Origin: an uncultured Methanosarcinales archaeon
Lineage (GTDB): Archaea; Halobacteriota; Methanosarcinia; Methanotrichales; Methanotrichaceae
Direction of reading: 5' to 3'
Length of the DNA stretch: 16,258 bases
Assembly: GCA_937864385.1 (NCBI GenBank)
Contig: CALMJN010000167.1
Location: 1-16,258 of the forward strand
This document shows, piece after piece, positions 1 to 6,743 of the stretch (the first letter of the stretch is position 1; each line of letters starts with the position of its first letter). Made by a program: the position numbers and the translations under genes. Under the pieces are notes generated by a model. It saw nothing but the letters and a program-made list of their open reading frames with translations. It did not search any database and was not told the origin of the DNA.

Positions 1-1
1 G

Positions 2-589
2 GCCAGGCTGCTCCGGGACGGGGACAATGTTCTCACCCACTGCAATGCCGGGAGGCTGGCCTGTGTGGGCTGGGGCACGGCCCTGGGGGTGGTGCGCTCT
101 GCCGCCTCCGAAGGCAAGAAGATCCACGTCTATGCCTGCGAGACCCGGCCACTGCATCAGGGCTCAAGGCTCACCGCCTGGGAGCTATCCCGGGACGAAA
201 TACCTGTCACTCTAATATGCGATAGCATGTCCGGCAGCCTGATGAGAAAGGGCAGGATAGACAAGGTGATAGTGGGGGCGGACAGAATCACCAAAGATGC
301 CGTCTTCAACAAGATCGGAACCTACAGCCATGCCGTCCTGGCCAGGCATCACGGCATTCCCTTCTATGTGGCTGCGCCGCTGTCCACATTCGATCCCGGC
401 CATGAGGAAGCGGATATCACCATTGAAGAGCGCGATCCAGAGGAGATCTGCATTCTGAACGGAAAGCGGCTGGCGCCGGAGGGGATAGCGGCCTACAATC
501 CGGCCTTTGATGCCACGCCACTGGAACTGGTAAGCGGCATCATCACCGAGAAGGGGGTCTTCCGCCCGCCGCTGATGCCGCTGCTGTGA
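2..589 (+). CDS. mtnA: S-methyl-5-thioribose-1-phosphate isomerase, 5' end outside window
   Basis: The gene is cut by the window edge; 195 C-terminal codons remain, ending in TGA. The product belongs to the aIF2B/MtnA isomerase family, which opens the furanose of 5-methylthioribose-1-phosphate to the ribulose form. In methanogens it also handles 5-deoxyribose-1-phosphate from spent SAM. Visible signatures are THCNAG near the left edge (its Cys matches the family catalytic Cys), GTALGVVRSA, ACETRPLHQGSRLTAWEL, GADRI (catalytic Asp) followed by NKIGTYSHAVLA, and a C-terminal NPAFDATPLELVSGIITEKG block. That last block favours MtnA over the related ribose-1,5-bisphosphate isomerase, which is the main alternative. 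About 150 N-terminal residues are missing. The phosphorylase gene that would supply its substrate follows at once, so the two probably form one operon. Confidence 0.88.
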   Translation, partial: ARLLRDGDNVLTHCNAGRLACVGWGTALGVVRSAASEGKKIHVYACETRPLHQGSRLTAWELSRDEIPVTLICDSMSGSLMRKGRIDKVIVGADRITKDAVFNKIGTYSHAVLARHHGIPFYVAAPLSTFDPGHEEADITIEERDPEEICILNGKRLAPEGIAAYNPAFDATPLELVSGIITEKGVFRPPLMPLL

Positions 590-639
590 TGGAGGGGGCC
601 TCGATAAGAGTTTTTAGCCAGCAGCTACAAGTTCCTACC

Positions 640-1395
640 ATGGACTTCGATCTGGCGGTCATCGGCGGACTGGGCTTCTCCCTGGAAGGCCTGAAGGACG
701 AGGTGGATACGCCCTACGGAAAAGTTCCCCTCATACGCACCAGGATGAAGACAATCAAGGTGGCCTTCCTCCCCCGCCATGGAGAGAGCCACCTTCCCCC
801 TCATAGGGTAAACTACCGGGCCCTCATCTGCGCCGCTAAAAAATCGGGCGCCAGAGCGGTCATATCCATCAACACAGTGGGCAGCATGGCCGGCCATACT
901 CCCGGCAGCATCTTCATCCCCTCCGACTTTGTGGAGTTCACCTCCTGCCGCCCCAATACCTTCTTTGACGACCGGGCGGTCCATGTGGACATGAGCCAGC
1001 CCTACTGCCCGGCTTTGCGCGCCGCTCTGGGCGAGGCTACAAGGGCCGCAGGCCAGCAGGCAGCGGAGGGGGTCTACGTCTGCGCCCAGGGCCCTCACCT
1101 GGAGTCGCCGGCCCAGATCAGGATGATGGGCCAGTTTGGGGATGTGGTGGGAATGACCGGCTATCCCGAGGTGGTGCTGGCCAGAGAGGCGGGGCTTTGC
1201 TATGCCTCACTTTGCGTGGTCACCAATCCGGCGGCAGGAATGGCGAGAGAGGGCAGCCTGACACTCTCCGGCATCTCCGATCTCATGGAAAAATGCCACG
1301 ATGCAGTCCTGGAGATTGTGCAGCAGGCGGCGCAGATGCTTCCTGCCCAGAGGTCCTGCCGCTGTTGCAGCGCTTTGGATGATGCCCGGATTTAG
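640..1395 (+). CDS. mtnP: S-methyl-5'-thioadenosine/thioinosine phosphorylase (MTAP/MTIP family)
   Basis: This is a purine-nucleoside phosphorylase of the MTAP family, 251 aa from the chosen ATG. It should split a 5'-methylthiopurine nucleoside with phosphate into free base and methylthioribose-1-phosphate, the MtnA substrate. It shows an N-terminal AVIGGLGFS strand-loop, the phosphate-site RHG (Arg46-His47) with PHRVNYRA, INTVGSM, and GMTGYPEVVLAREAGLCYA. The purine-recognition loop reads VVTNPAAGM with Asn196, where true MTAPs carry Asp. Asn is typical of 6-oxopurine (inosine) enzymes, so methylthioinosine is a likely substrate. The reading frame is also open from an ATG at 589 that overlaps the mtnA stop. 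I prefer 640 because family proteins start just before the IGG loop, but neither site has a clear SD. The C-terminus is oddly Cys-rich (CRCC). Confidence 0.85.
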   Translation: MDFDLAVIGGLGFSLEGLKDEVDTPYGKVPLIRTRMKTIKVAFLPRHGESHLPPHRVNYRALICAAKKSGARAVISINTVGSMAGHTPGSIFIPSDFVEFTSCRPNTFFDDRAVHVDMSQPYCPALRAALGEATRAAGQQAAEGVYVCAQGPHLESPAQIRMMGQFGDVVGMTGYPEVVLAREAGLCYASLCVVTNPAAGMAREGSLTLSGISDLMEKCHDAVLEIVQQAAQMLPAQRSCRCCSALDDARI

Positions 1396-1436
1396 CTGCC
1401 GGGAGAAAGGCAGTGAGAGTCTGAAGGTGATCATTC

Positions 1437-2216
1437 GTGCCTGAGCTTCCCGAGGTGGAGATGGCCAGAAGGCTCCTAGAGGAGAAAGCCCTGCATCGGA
1501 GGATCATAGCCATCGAGATCAGAGACGGGCGCATCCTCAATTCCGTCTCCGCTCAGGATCTGCAGCGGGCCCTGGCCGGGCGGCAGCTTTCCTCTGCAAT
1601 TCGCCACGGCAAGAGGCTCTTCCTCCAGATCGACTCCGGCCTGTGGCTTGCCCTACACCTGGGCCTGACCGGCTGGCCGGTTTTCCTGGCAGAGAGTGGT
1701 GCAGAGCCCCGCCACACCCGCCTGAGGATAGACTTTGAGGACGGAGCTGCTTTGGCTTTCGATGATCTCCGCATCTTTGGGGAGGTGGGGCTGACAGAAA
1801 GTCCGCAGGCATTTTTGTCCCAGCGGGGAATCGGTCCGGATGCCCTGCAGATGGAAAGAGAGGCTTTCCTGGCGGCCATGAGCGGAAGAAAAGGGAAAAT
1901 CAAGCCGGCTCTCCTGGATCAGGGCCTGATAGCCGGTCTCGGCAACCTCTATGCCGATGAGGCCCTCTTCCAGTCCGGCATCTGCCCCCAGGCCCGCTGC
2001 CTAAAGCGGGAGCGTCTGGAGGGCCTCTTCTGCACCATCCAGGAGGTGCTGAGGACATCTCTGGCCTGCAATGCCGATTTTGAAAAGCTCCCCGACAGCT
2101 ACCTACTGCCCCATCGCCATCCGGATGGGACCTGTCCCAGGGATGGCGCTGCTCTAAAGAAAATCAAGATCGCAGGGAGGACCAGCTACTACTGCCCATT
2201 GCATCAGAAAGAATAG
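1437..2216 (+). CDS. Fpg/Nei-family DNA glycosylase / AP lyase
   Basis: This 259-aa base-excision repair enzyme starts at GTG 1437, seven bases after AAGGTGA, and the mature N-terminus would be the invariant PELPEVE. Pro2 is the Schiff-base nucleophile and Glu3 the acid. Other family marks are HGKR with the beta-hairpin Lys59, HLGLTG (74-79), DDLRIFG (109-115), LLDQGLIAGLGNLYADEALF (helix-two-turn-helix, Asn170) and the terminal AGRTSYYC with catalytic Arg248. The void-filling Met of bacterial Fpg is Leu77. The zinc finger is non-standard: Cys233-x2-Asp236 and Cys253-x2-His256 replace four cysteines. It should remove oxidised bases such as 8-oxoguanine or oxidised pyrimidines; which of these cannot be told. 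It lies 41 bp after the phosphorylase gene, and its stop is 12 bp from that of the convergent scpB. Confidence 0.88.
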   Translation: MPELPEVEMARRLLEEKALHRRIIAIEIRDGRILNSVSAQDLQRALAGRQLSSAIRHGKRLFLQIDSGLWLALHLGLTGWPVFLAESGAEPRHTRLRIDFEDGAALAFDDLRIFGEVGLTESPQAFLSQRGIGPDALQMEREAFLAAMSGRKGKIKPALLDQGLIAGLGNLYADEALFQSGICPQARCLKRERLEGLFCTIQEVLRTSLACNADFEKLPDSYLLPHRHPDGTCPRDGAALKKIKIAGRTSYYCPLHQKE

Positions 2217-2228
2217 CACCGCCAGGAG

Positions 2229-3254
2229 CTATCTTTCCGGAGCGGCAAGGCTGCCAAGCATCCGCTCGCAGCGCTGCACAATGCGCTCCAGTATATCCAT
2301 ATCATAGCTCTGGTGCACAGGAACCAGTATATCCGCCTCCCTTTCCGCCGTTTCAGGAGCTGCAGTCGGGCCGTCATCTGATATCTTCAGATGCAGATCC
2401 TGGGCCAGCTCCTCGATCATGGAGGTGAGGGGGTGCACCGGCCTGGCGGCAGCCGCCCTCTGCCGGAAACGGGAGAGCAGCGAGTCAATCTCGGCGGCCA
2501 GGGGCTCAACATCACCCGCTCCCGCCTCCAGGCAGATCCTCTCGGCGCTCACCTTGAGCTGGGTGAGGCTGCGGACTCCTGCCTCCAGCATGGGACCGGA
2601 GTAGATCCTCTCTACCCGTTCCCTGTAGCCGGGGGCCAGCACCAGAAGATCTATCTCCTTCAGCCGCTCCAGGTCCTGGGCCTCCGGATGATAGGGATTG
2701 ACCAGCACATAATCCAGGCCCAGCCGCAAGGCCAGGCTCTCGTACATGGGCGTTACACCCACCAGCTTGCGATCCCTAAGCAGGGCTCTCCGGATCTCCT
2801 GGGGGCTATCGGAGGAGATGCCGAAGTAATCGGCAAAGCCTCGGGTGGTGGAAAGCAGCTTGGTGTGGCCGCTCTTCTCGGCATTGATCAGCCCTCTCTT
2901 CTCCAGCTCTTTGACATGATCATAGCTCTTGTTGCCCCGGATTTCCACAAGGTGGCTCTGCTTGATGGGCTGCTTGTAGGCGATGATGGCCAGGGTCCGG
3001 ATCAACGGAGCGGCGATCTCCTTGGGGGCAAAAGAGATGATTCGCCCCGCCAGAGCGTAGCGAACCTGCATGGAGTAGCCATCCCCGATTCTCCTGATCT
3101 CCAGTCCCGATTGCCGGGCGGCATACTCGGCGGCCAGCTCCTCCGCCAGCGTCTCTGCCTGCTCAGCCGAACGGCCGGAGAGATCGGCAAGCTCCTTTAC
3201 GCTGACGGTCCGGCCCGAGGCGAATAGTGCCGCCTCAATTGCCGCTTTGGCCAT
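2229..3254 (-). CDS. scpB: ScpB-like chromosome segregation/condensation protein with long C-terminal extension
   Basis: The product is 341 aa from the ATG at 3254. A TTG five codons upstream (3269) is also open. Residues 1-150 match ScpB, the winged-helix kleisin partner of SMC: an N-terminal AAIEAALFASGRTVSVKELA, then LAIIAYKQPIKQSHLVEIRG (89-107), LEKRGLI, and TTRGFADYFGIS. Residues 150-341 are extra, since ScpB proteins are usually 170-220 aa. This part is predicted soluble and mixed helical, with an acidic/Pro-Ala linker near 290-305 and a final helix ending in RCERMLG. I do not recognise a domain in it. No scpA or smc is nearby. The gene is transcribed away from cobT, so the spacer at 3255-3464 should hold both promoters. 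Its stop is TAG. Confidence 0.8.
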   Translation of the reverse strand: MAKAAIEAALFASGRTVSVKELADLSGRSAEQAETLAEELAAEYAARQSGLEIRRIGDGYSMQVRYALAGRIISFAPKEIAAPLIRTLAIIAYKQPIKQSHLVEIRGNKSYDHVKELEKRGLINAEKSGHTKLLSTTRGFADYFGISSDSPQEIRRALLRDRKLVGVTPMYESLALRLGLDYVLVNPYHPEAQDLERLKEIDLLVLAPGYRERVERIYSGPMLEAGVRSLTQLKVSAERICLEAGAGDVEPLAAEIDSLLSRFRQRAAAARPVHPLTSMIEELAQDLHLKISDDGPTAAPETAEREADILVPVHQSYDMDILERIVQRCERMLGSLAAPER

Positions 3255-3464
3255 GAATTCTTCAGTCAATATGATCAGTGCAATCCTTGCCGCTAAGATG
3301 GATTTAACTTTGCGCCATAACGCCCGCCATCTTTCCGGCCCTAGGCCCAGACTCCGACGGCCCCTGCCCAGGGCAAAGTCTGTTTGTCAACTAATCAAGA
3401 CAATTTTAGTTAAATTAAGCCTGCTGGCGTTGGTTTGATATATCTGCAGGCCAGGGTGAGTATC
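3255..3464. promoter_or_regulatory. Divergent spacer between scpB and cobT
   Basis: This 210-bp non-coding stretch separates two divergently read genes. On the plus strand an AT-rich block at about 3399-3418, containing TTTTAGTTAAATTAAG, is the best TATA candidate for the cobT operon. A second A/T patch, GATATAT at 3437-3443, lies too close to the start to leave room for the SD. On the minus strand AAAGTTAAAT around 3305-3314 could serve scpB. I see no inverted repeat that would mark an operator. Confidence 0.35.
3453..3459 (+). promoter_or_regulatory. SD setting the cobT start
   Basis: AGGGTGA sits five bases before ATG 3465 and matches the 3' part of the 16S anti-SD complement. It supports ATG 3465 over the upstream in-frame TTG at 3435. 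Confidence 0.6.
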
Positions 3465-4505
3465 ATGCCAGAATGGATCTACCCTGATTTCGAGCCTCTT
3501 CCAAAAAGGCCCCTCTTTCTCTGCATCATATCCAACACCGACACCGGCAAGATTCCCGGCCTCTCAGCGGCGGGAACCAGCCCGAAGCTGACCGACTACA
3601 CACCGGGAGCCGATGCCGAGCTGGTGGAGACCAATCGCATCATCACCATGCCCGAGCTGCCCGAAGCACCGGGAGGCTCGCCCACCCCGGCCATTGTGAC
3701 CCGGGCCGCCCTGAACCTGACCGGCGTTCCCAGCATGTTCGTCTCCTCCGGCCTGCGCAAGAAGCCGGCTGTGCCCTATGCCGAGCTGGGAGGAGATGCT
3801 GGATGCGATATCCGAGTGGGGACAGCTGTGCCCGCCGCCCGCGCCATCTTCGAGAATGCCTCTCTCCTGGGGCGCAAGCTCTCCCGGCTCTCCGACTGCG
3901 TCTTCATTGGCGAGTCCATAGCCGGAGGAACAACCACTGCTCTGGCCGTGCTGCGTGCCCTGGGCTATCAGGCAGGCGTCAGCAGCAGCTTCCAGTCCAA
4001 TCCCACCGCCCTCAAGGAGGAGGTGGTGGCCCAGGCTCTCTCTCGGGTAGGGATAAAGGAGGGAGAGCTCAAGGACCAGCCCCTCCGGGCGGTGCAGGAG
4101 GTAGGGGACCCCATGATGCCGGCGGCTCTGGGACTGATGCGGGGCCTGGATGGCTGCCGTACCGTCCTGGCGGGGGGAACCCAGATGGCCGCCGTCCTGG
4201 CCCTGGCCAAAGCCCTAGACATTGGCGGGGATGTCTCCATTGCCACCACCAAATACATCATAGAAGACAAAACGGCTGGCTTCAAGGAGATAGTGGAGGC
4301 AGCAGGCCGGCCCTACTATTATGCCGATCCGGGCCTGGAGAGATCCAGGATTCCTCCGGTTCAGATCTATGCGCAGGGCTATGTCAAGGAGGGAGTGGGC
4401 ATGGGAGGGGCATCACTTCTGGCAGGGATCTATGGCGTCTCCCAGAGGCAGCTGGTGGAGGAGACGGACCGGGTGCTCTTGACTGTGGAGCTGCCTAAGA
4501 GATGA
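3465..4505 (+). CDS. cobT: Archaeal nicotinate-nucleotide phosphoribosyltransferase, CobT-like
   Basis: This 346-aa protein belongs to the archaeal/cyanobacterial CobT-like family. Its members move phosphoribose from nicotinate mononucleotide to a benzimidazole base and so activate the lower ligand of cobamides; in methanogens that ligand is usually 5-hydroxybenzimidazole. Family blocks present are SNTDTGKIPGLSAAGTSPKL (23-42), DYTPGADAELV, GSPTPAIVTRAAL, and the phosphate-gripping GESIAGGTTTALAVLRALGY (149-168). Later come QSNPTALKEEVV, GDPMMPAALGL, VLAGGTQMAAVLAL and ATTKYIIED. The length is normal for the family. Corrinoids are needed for methyl transfer in methanogenesis, which fits the host. 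The stop overlaps the next start (ATGA), so translation is probably coupled to the dehydrogenase gene. The exact base acceptor is inferred from the family only. Confidence 0.85.
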   Translation: MPEWIYPDFEPLPKRPLFLCIISNTDTGKIPGLSAAGTSPKLTDYTPGADAELVETNRIITMPELPEAPGGSPTPAIVTRAALNLTGVPSMFVSSGLRKKPAVPYAELGGDAGCDIRVGTAVPAARAIFENASLLGRKLSRLSDCVFIGESIAGGTTTALAVLRALGYQAGVSSSFQSNPTALKEEVVAQALSRVGIKEGELKDQPLRAVQEVGDPMMPAALGLMRGLDGCRTVLAGGTQMAAVLALAKALDIGGDVSIATTKYIIEDKTAGFKEIVEAAGRPYYYADPGLERSRIPPVQIYAQGYVKEGVGMGGASLLAGIYGVSQRQLVEETDRVLLTVELPKR

Positions 4506-5536
4506 TGGCCGCCCAGCTCCTGTCCCCCGGCCGGCTGGAGCTGCAAAGCCTTCCCGATCCCGCGGTGCCGGAAGGCGGGGCCCTGCTGGAGATCAAAGCC
4601 TGTGCTGTCTGCGGCACAGATATCAAGATAATGCATCAGGGCCACAGGGATCTGGTTTATCCCCGGATTCTGGGCCATGAGATGGTAGGAAGGATACTGG
4701 AGCTGGACGGATGCAATGCCGGCCTGGCCGAGGGAGACCTGGTCCAGATCTGGCCCGGCATCGCCTGTGGGACATGCCGGCCCTGCCGGAGAGGCAGGGA
4801 CAATCTCTGCCGGGATATGAAAATCATGGGCTTCAACACCCATGGCGGATTTGCTGAGCTATTAGCCCTGCCGGCAGAGAGCCTCTCTCGCGGGTGCAAC
4901 CTGCTGCCCGCAAACGCCGACTGCTCTCTTCTGGCCCTATGCGAGCCTCTGGCCTGCTGTCTGAACGGCCAGAGCCACTGCATCGTCCGGCGGGATGATC
5001 TTGTCCTTATTTTGGGCGGCGGCCCCATCGGAGCCATGCATGCCCTCCTGGCCCGCTTAAGGGGCGCGGAAAAGGTGATGATAGCAGAAAGTCTGCCGGA
5101 GAGGATCCGTCTGCTGAAGAGGAATACCGATGCGGTTGTATTCGATCCAGCTGACGAGCCGCTGCAGGATCTCCTGGCAGCGGAGACGGAAGGCCAGGGT
5201 GCCGATGTCATCATCTCCGCCACTCCCGAGATGCCTATAGACCAGGATTCTCTCCATCTGCTCTCCCCGGGTGGAAGGGCCTGCGTCTTCTCCGGACCCG
5301 CTCCGGGGCACCAGGAGAAAGAGCTGGACCTGCGCCGCATTCATTATCATGAAATCACCGTCTTCGGGTCCTACGGCTGCAGCAGCCTTCAGAATAGTCT
5401 GGCCGTGGAGCTATTGCTCTCCCATAAAATCAGGGCAGACTGGCTCATCACCAGGAGAGTATCGCTCTCCCAGATAGATCAAGCATTGGATCACTCTGCC
5501 CGGAGAGCAGGCATGAAATCGGTAGTATGCTTCTGA
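4502..5536 (+). CDS. Zinc-dependent alcohol dehydrogenase-like protein (MDR family)
   Basis: This is a 344-aa medium-chain dehydrogenase of the threonine/sorbitol dehydrogenase type, cytosolic and probably NAD(P)-dependent. Catalytic zinc ligands are Cys37 (CGTD), His59-Glu60 (GHE) and probably Glu148 (CEP). A complete structural zinc lobe is visible with Cys89, 92, 95 and 103. The Rossmann glycine motif GGGPIG lies at 172-177. C-terminal features are ISATPE, LSPGGRACVFSG and FGSYGCS. The start ATG 4502 overlaps the cobT stop by four bases, giving tight coupling. A second ATG follows directly at 4505. The substrate cannot be deduced. Co-transcription with two phosphoribosyltransferase-type genes hints at a shared small-molecule pathway, but that is inference. 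Confidence 0.8.
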   Translation: MMAAQLLSPGRLELQSLPDPAVPEGGALLEIKACAVCGTDIKIMHQGHRDLVYPRILGHEMVGRILELDGCNAGLAEGDLVQIWPGIACGTCRPCRRGRDNLCRDMKIMGFNTHGGFAELLALPAESLSRGCNLLPANADCSLLALCEPLACCLNGQSHCIVRRDDLVLILGGGPIGAMHALLARLRGAEKVMIAESLPERIRLLKRNTDAVVFDPADEPLQDLLAAETEGQGADVIISATPEMPIDQDSLHLLSPGGRACVFSGPAPGHQEKELDLRRIHYHEITVFGSYGCSSLQNSLAVELLLSHKIRADWLITRRVSLSQIDQALDHSARRAGMKSVVCF

Positions 5537-5550
5537 CATTGATTTGTGTT

Positions 5551-5558
5551 AAAGGTGA
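5551..5558 (+). promoter_or_regulatory. SD setting the TrpD-like gene start
   Basis: AAAGGTGA ends five bases before GTG 5564. The frame is open further up (GTG at 5546 and 5555), but only 5564 is correctly placed. It also gives an N-terminus of normal family length. Confidence 0.6.
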
Positions 5559-5563
5559 ATAGA

Positions 5564-6676
5564 GTGGAGGAGAGTCTGAGGTACTTCGGCAGCCAGGTGG
5601 ACAGACTGATCCGGGGAGTGGATCTGAGCCGGGAAGAGGCGAACTTGCTTTTCCGGCAGATCCTGAAGGATGAGCAGCCTGATCTGCAGCAGGGGGCGTT
5701 TCTTGCCGCCATCACCGCCAAAGGAGCCAGCGCGGAGGAGATCGCCGGCATATGGCAGGCCATTTATGACATAGATACGGTCAAGGTCCGCCCAAAGGTC
5801 TGCGGACCCCTGGCGGACAACTGCGGCACGGGCATGGACGGCATCAAGACATTCAACATCAGCACCGCCGCCTCACTGGTTGCTGCGGCAGAGGGCATAA
5901 ATATGGCCAAGCACGGTTCCCGGGCCATAACCTCCCGGTGCGGAGCGGTGGATATCCTGGAGGCCCTGGGCGTTGATGTGGAATGTGGCGCCAATCTGGT
6001 GAAAAGAAGCATCGAAAGGGCGGGCATAGGCATATTCAACGGCATGAGCCCCCAGGTCCACCCTTCCGCCCTCTACCGCATCTTATCCCAGATCAGATTC
6101 GGCACGGTGCTCAATGTGGCTGGCTCCCTGGCCAACCCCGCCCGTCCGGAATATGCCCTGCGGGGGGTCTACTCCCAGAGAATGGTCCTGCCGGTTGCTC
6201 AGGCTATGAAGCAGATCGGCTATAAGAGAGCCTTTGTGGTGCACGGCAGGAGCGGGGATGGCAGCCGGGGCATGGATGAGCTATCCTCATTGGGCCGATC
6301 CTATGTAGCGGAGATAACTGAAGACGGAAGAATCAGAGAATATTCCCTGATGCCGCAGGATCTGGGAATACAGCCGGCAGAGGAGGGGGAACTCCTGCAT
6401 TGTGGCAGCATAAAGAAAGAGGCTCACAGCCTGCTGCGGCTGTTATGCGGCAGAGAGACGGGCAGCAGAAGGGAGAGAGTCTGCCTCAATGCCGCCCCAT
6501 TGCTCTGCATGGCTGGCCATGTCGCAGACCTGCCAGAAGCGGTGGAGAGGGCGGGAGAGATCATCGACTCCGGCCGGGCGGTGAGAAAGCTGCAGGACTG
6601 GGTCAAGCATCAAAATCAGAACCCTGGGCCCAAACTGGAGCGGCTGGAGTCGATGCTGGAGGCGGCCTGCTCCTGA
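5564..6676 (+). CDS. TrpD-like phosphoribosyltransferase (divergent anthranilate phosphoribosyltransferase paralogue)
   Basis: This 370-aa class IV phosphoribosyltransferase starts at GTG 5564. The helical N-domain (1-70) is followed by the PRPP glycine loop CGTGMDGIKTFNIST (88-101), KHGSR (116-120), GAVDILEALGV, NVAGSLANP (184-192) and VVHG (225-228). These match TrpD blocks but differ at substrate positions. KHGNR is KHGSR, GTGGD is GTGMD, and NxxGPLxNP is NVAGSLANP. The segment after HP (166-167), where TrpD places its anthranilate-binding Arg, is about two residues shorter. There are about five extra residues between VVHG and DE. No trp gene is near. It follows the dehydrogenase by 27 bp, downstream of cobT. 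I would call it a paralogue with an unknown aromatic or heterocyclic acceptor rather than confirmed TrpD. Confidence 0.75.
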   Translation: MEESLRYFGSQVDRLIRGVDLSREEANLLFRQILKDEQPDLQQGAFLAAITAKGASAEEIAGIWQAIYDIDTVKVRPKVCGPLADNCGTGMDGIKTFNISTAASLVAAAEGINMAKHGSRAITSRCGAVDILEALGVDVECGANLVKRSIERAGIGIFNGMSPQVHPSALYRILSQIRFGTVLNVAGSLANPARPEYALRGVYSQRMVLPVAQAMKQIGYKRAFVVHGRSGDGSRGMDELSSLGRSYVAEITEDGRIREYSLMPQDLGIQPAEEGELLHCGSIKKEAHSLLRLLCGRETGSRRERVCLNAAPLLCMAGHVADLPEAVERAGEIIDSGRAVRKLQDWVKHQNQNPGPKLERLESMLEAACS

Positions 6677-6698
6677 GCCGGGCCAGATATTCATGCGA

Positions 6699-6713
6699 GC
6701 ATAAATCATATCT
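6699..6713 (+). promoter_or_regulatory. Possible TATA box for the AI-2E-family gene
   Basis: An AT-rich patch (GCATAAATCATATCT) lies in the 67-bp spacer after the TrpD-like gene. Transcription would begin about 25-30 bases on, close to ATG 6744. That would explain the absence of an SD through a near-leaderless mRNA. This is a single weak candidate. Confidence 0.25.
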
Positions 6714-6743
6714 ATTCCCGCCCCCAGAGCCACCAGCTAAAAT

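Noticed and set aside
2391..3227. 278-codon open frame antisense to scpB
   Set aside because: It is a mirror frame of GC-rich coding DNA; the minus strand encodes clear ScpB motifs.
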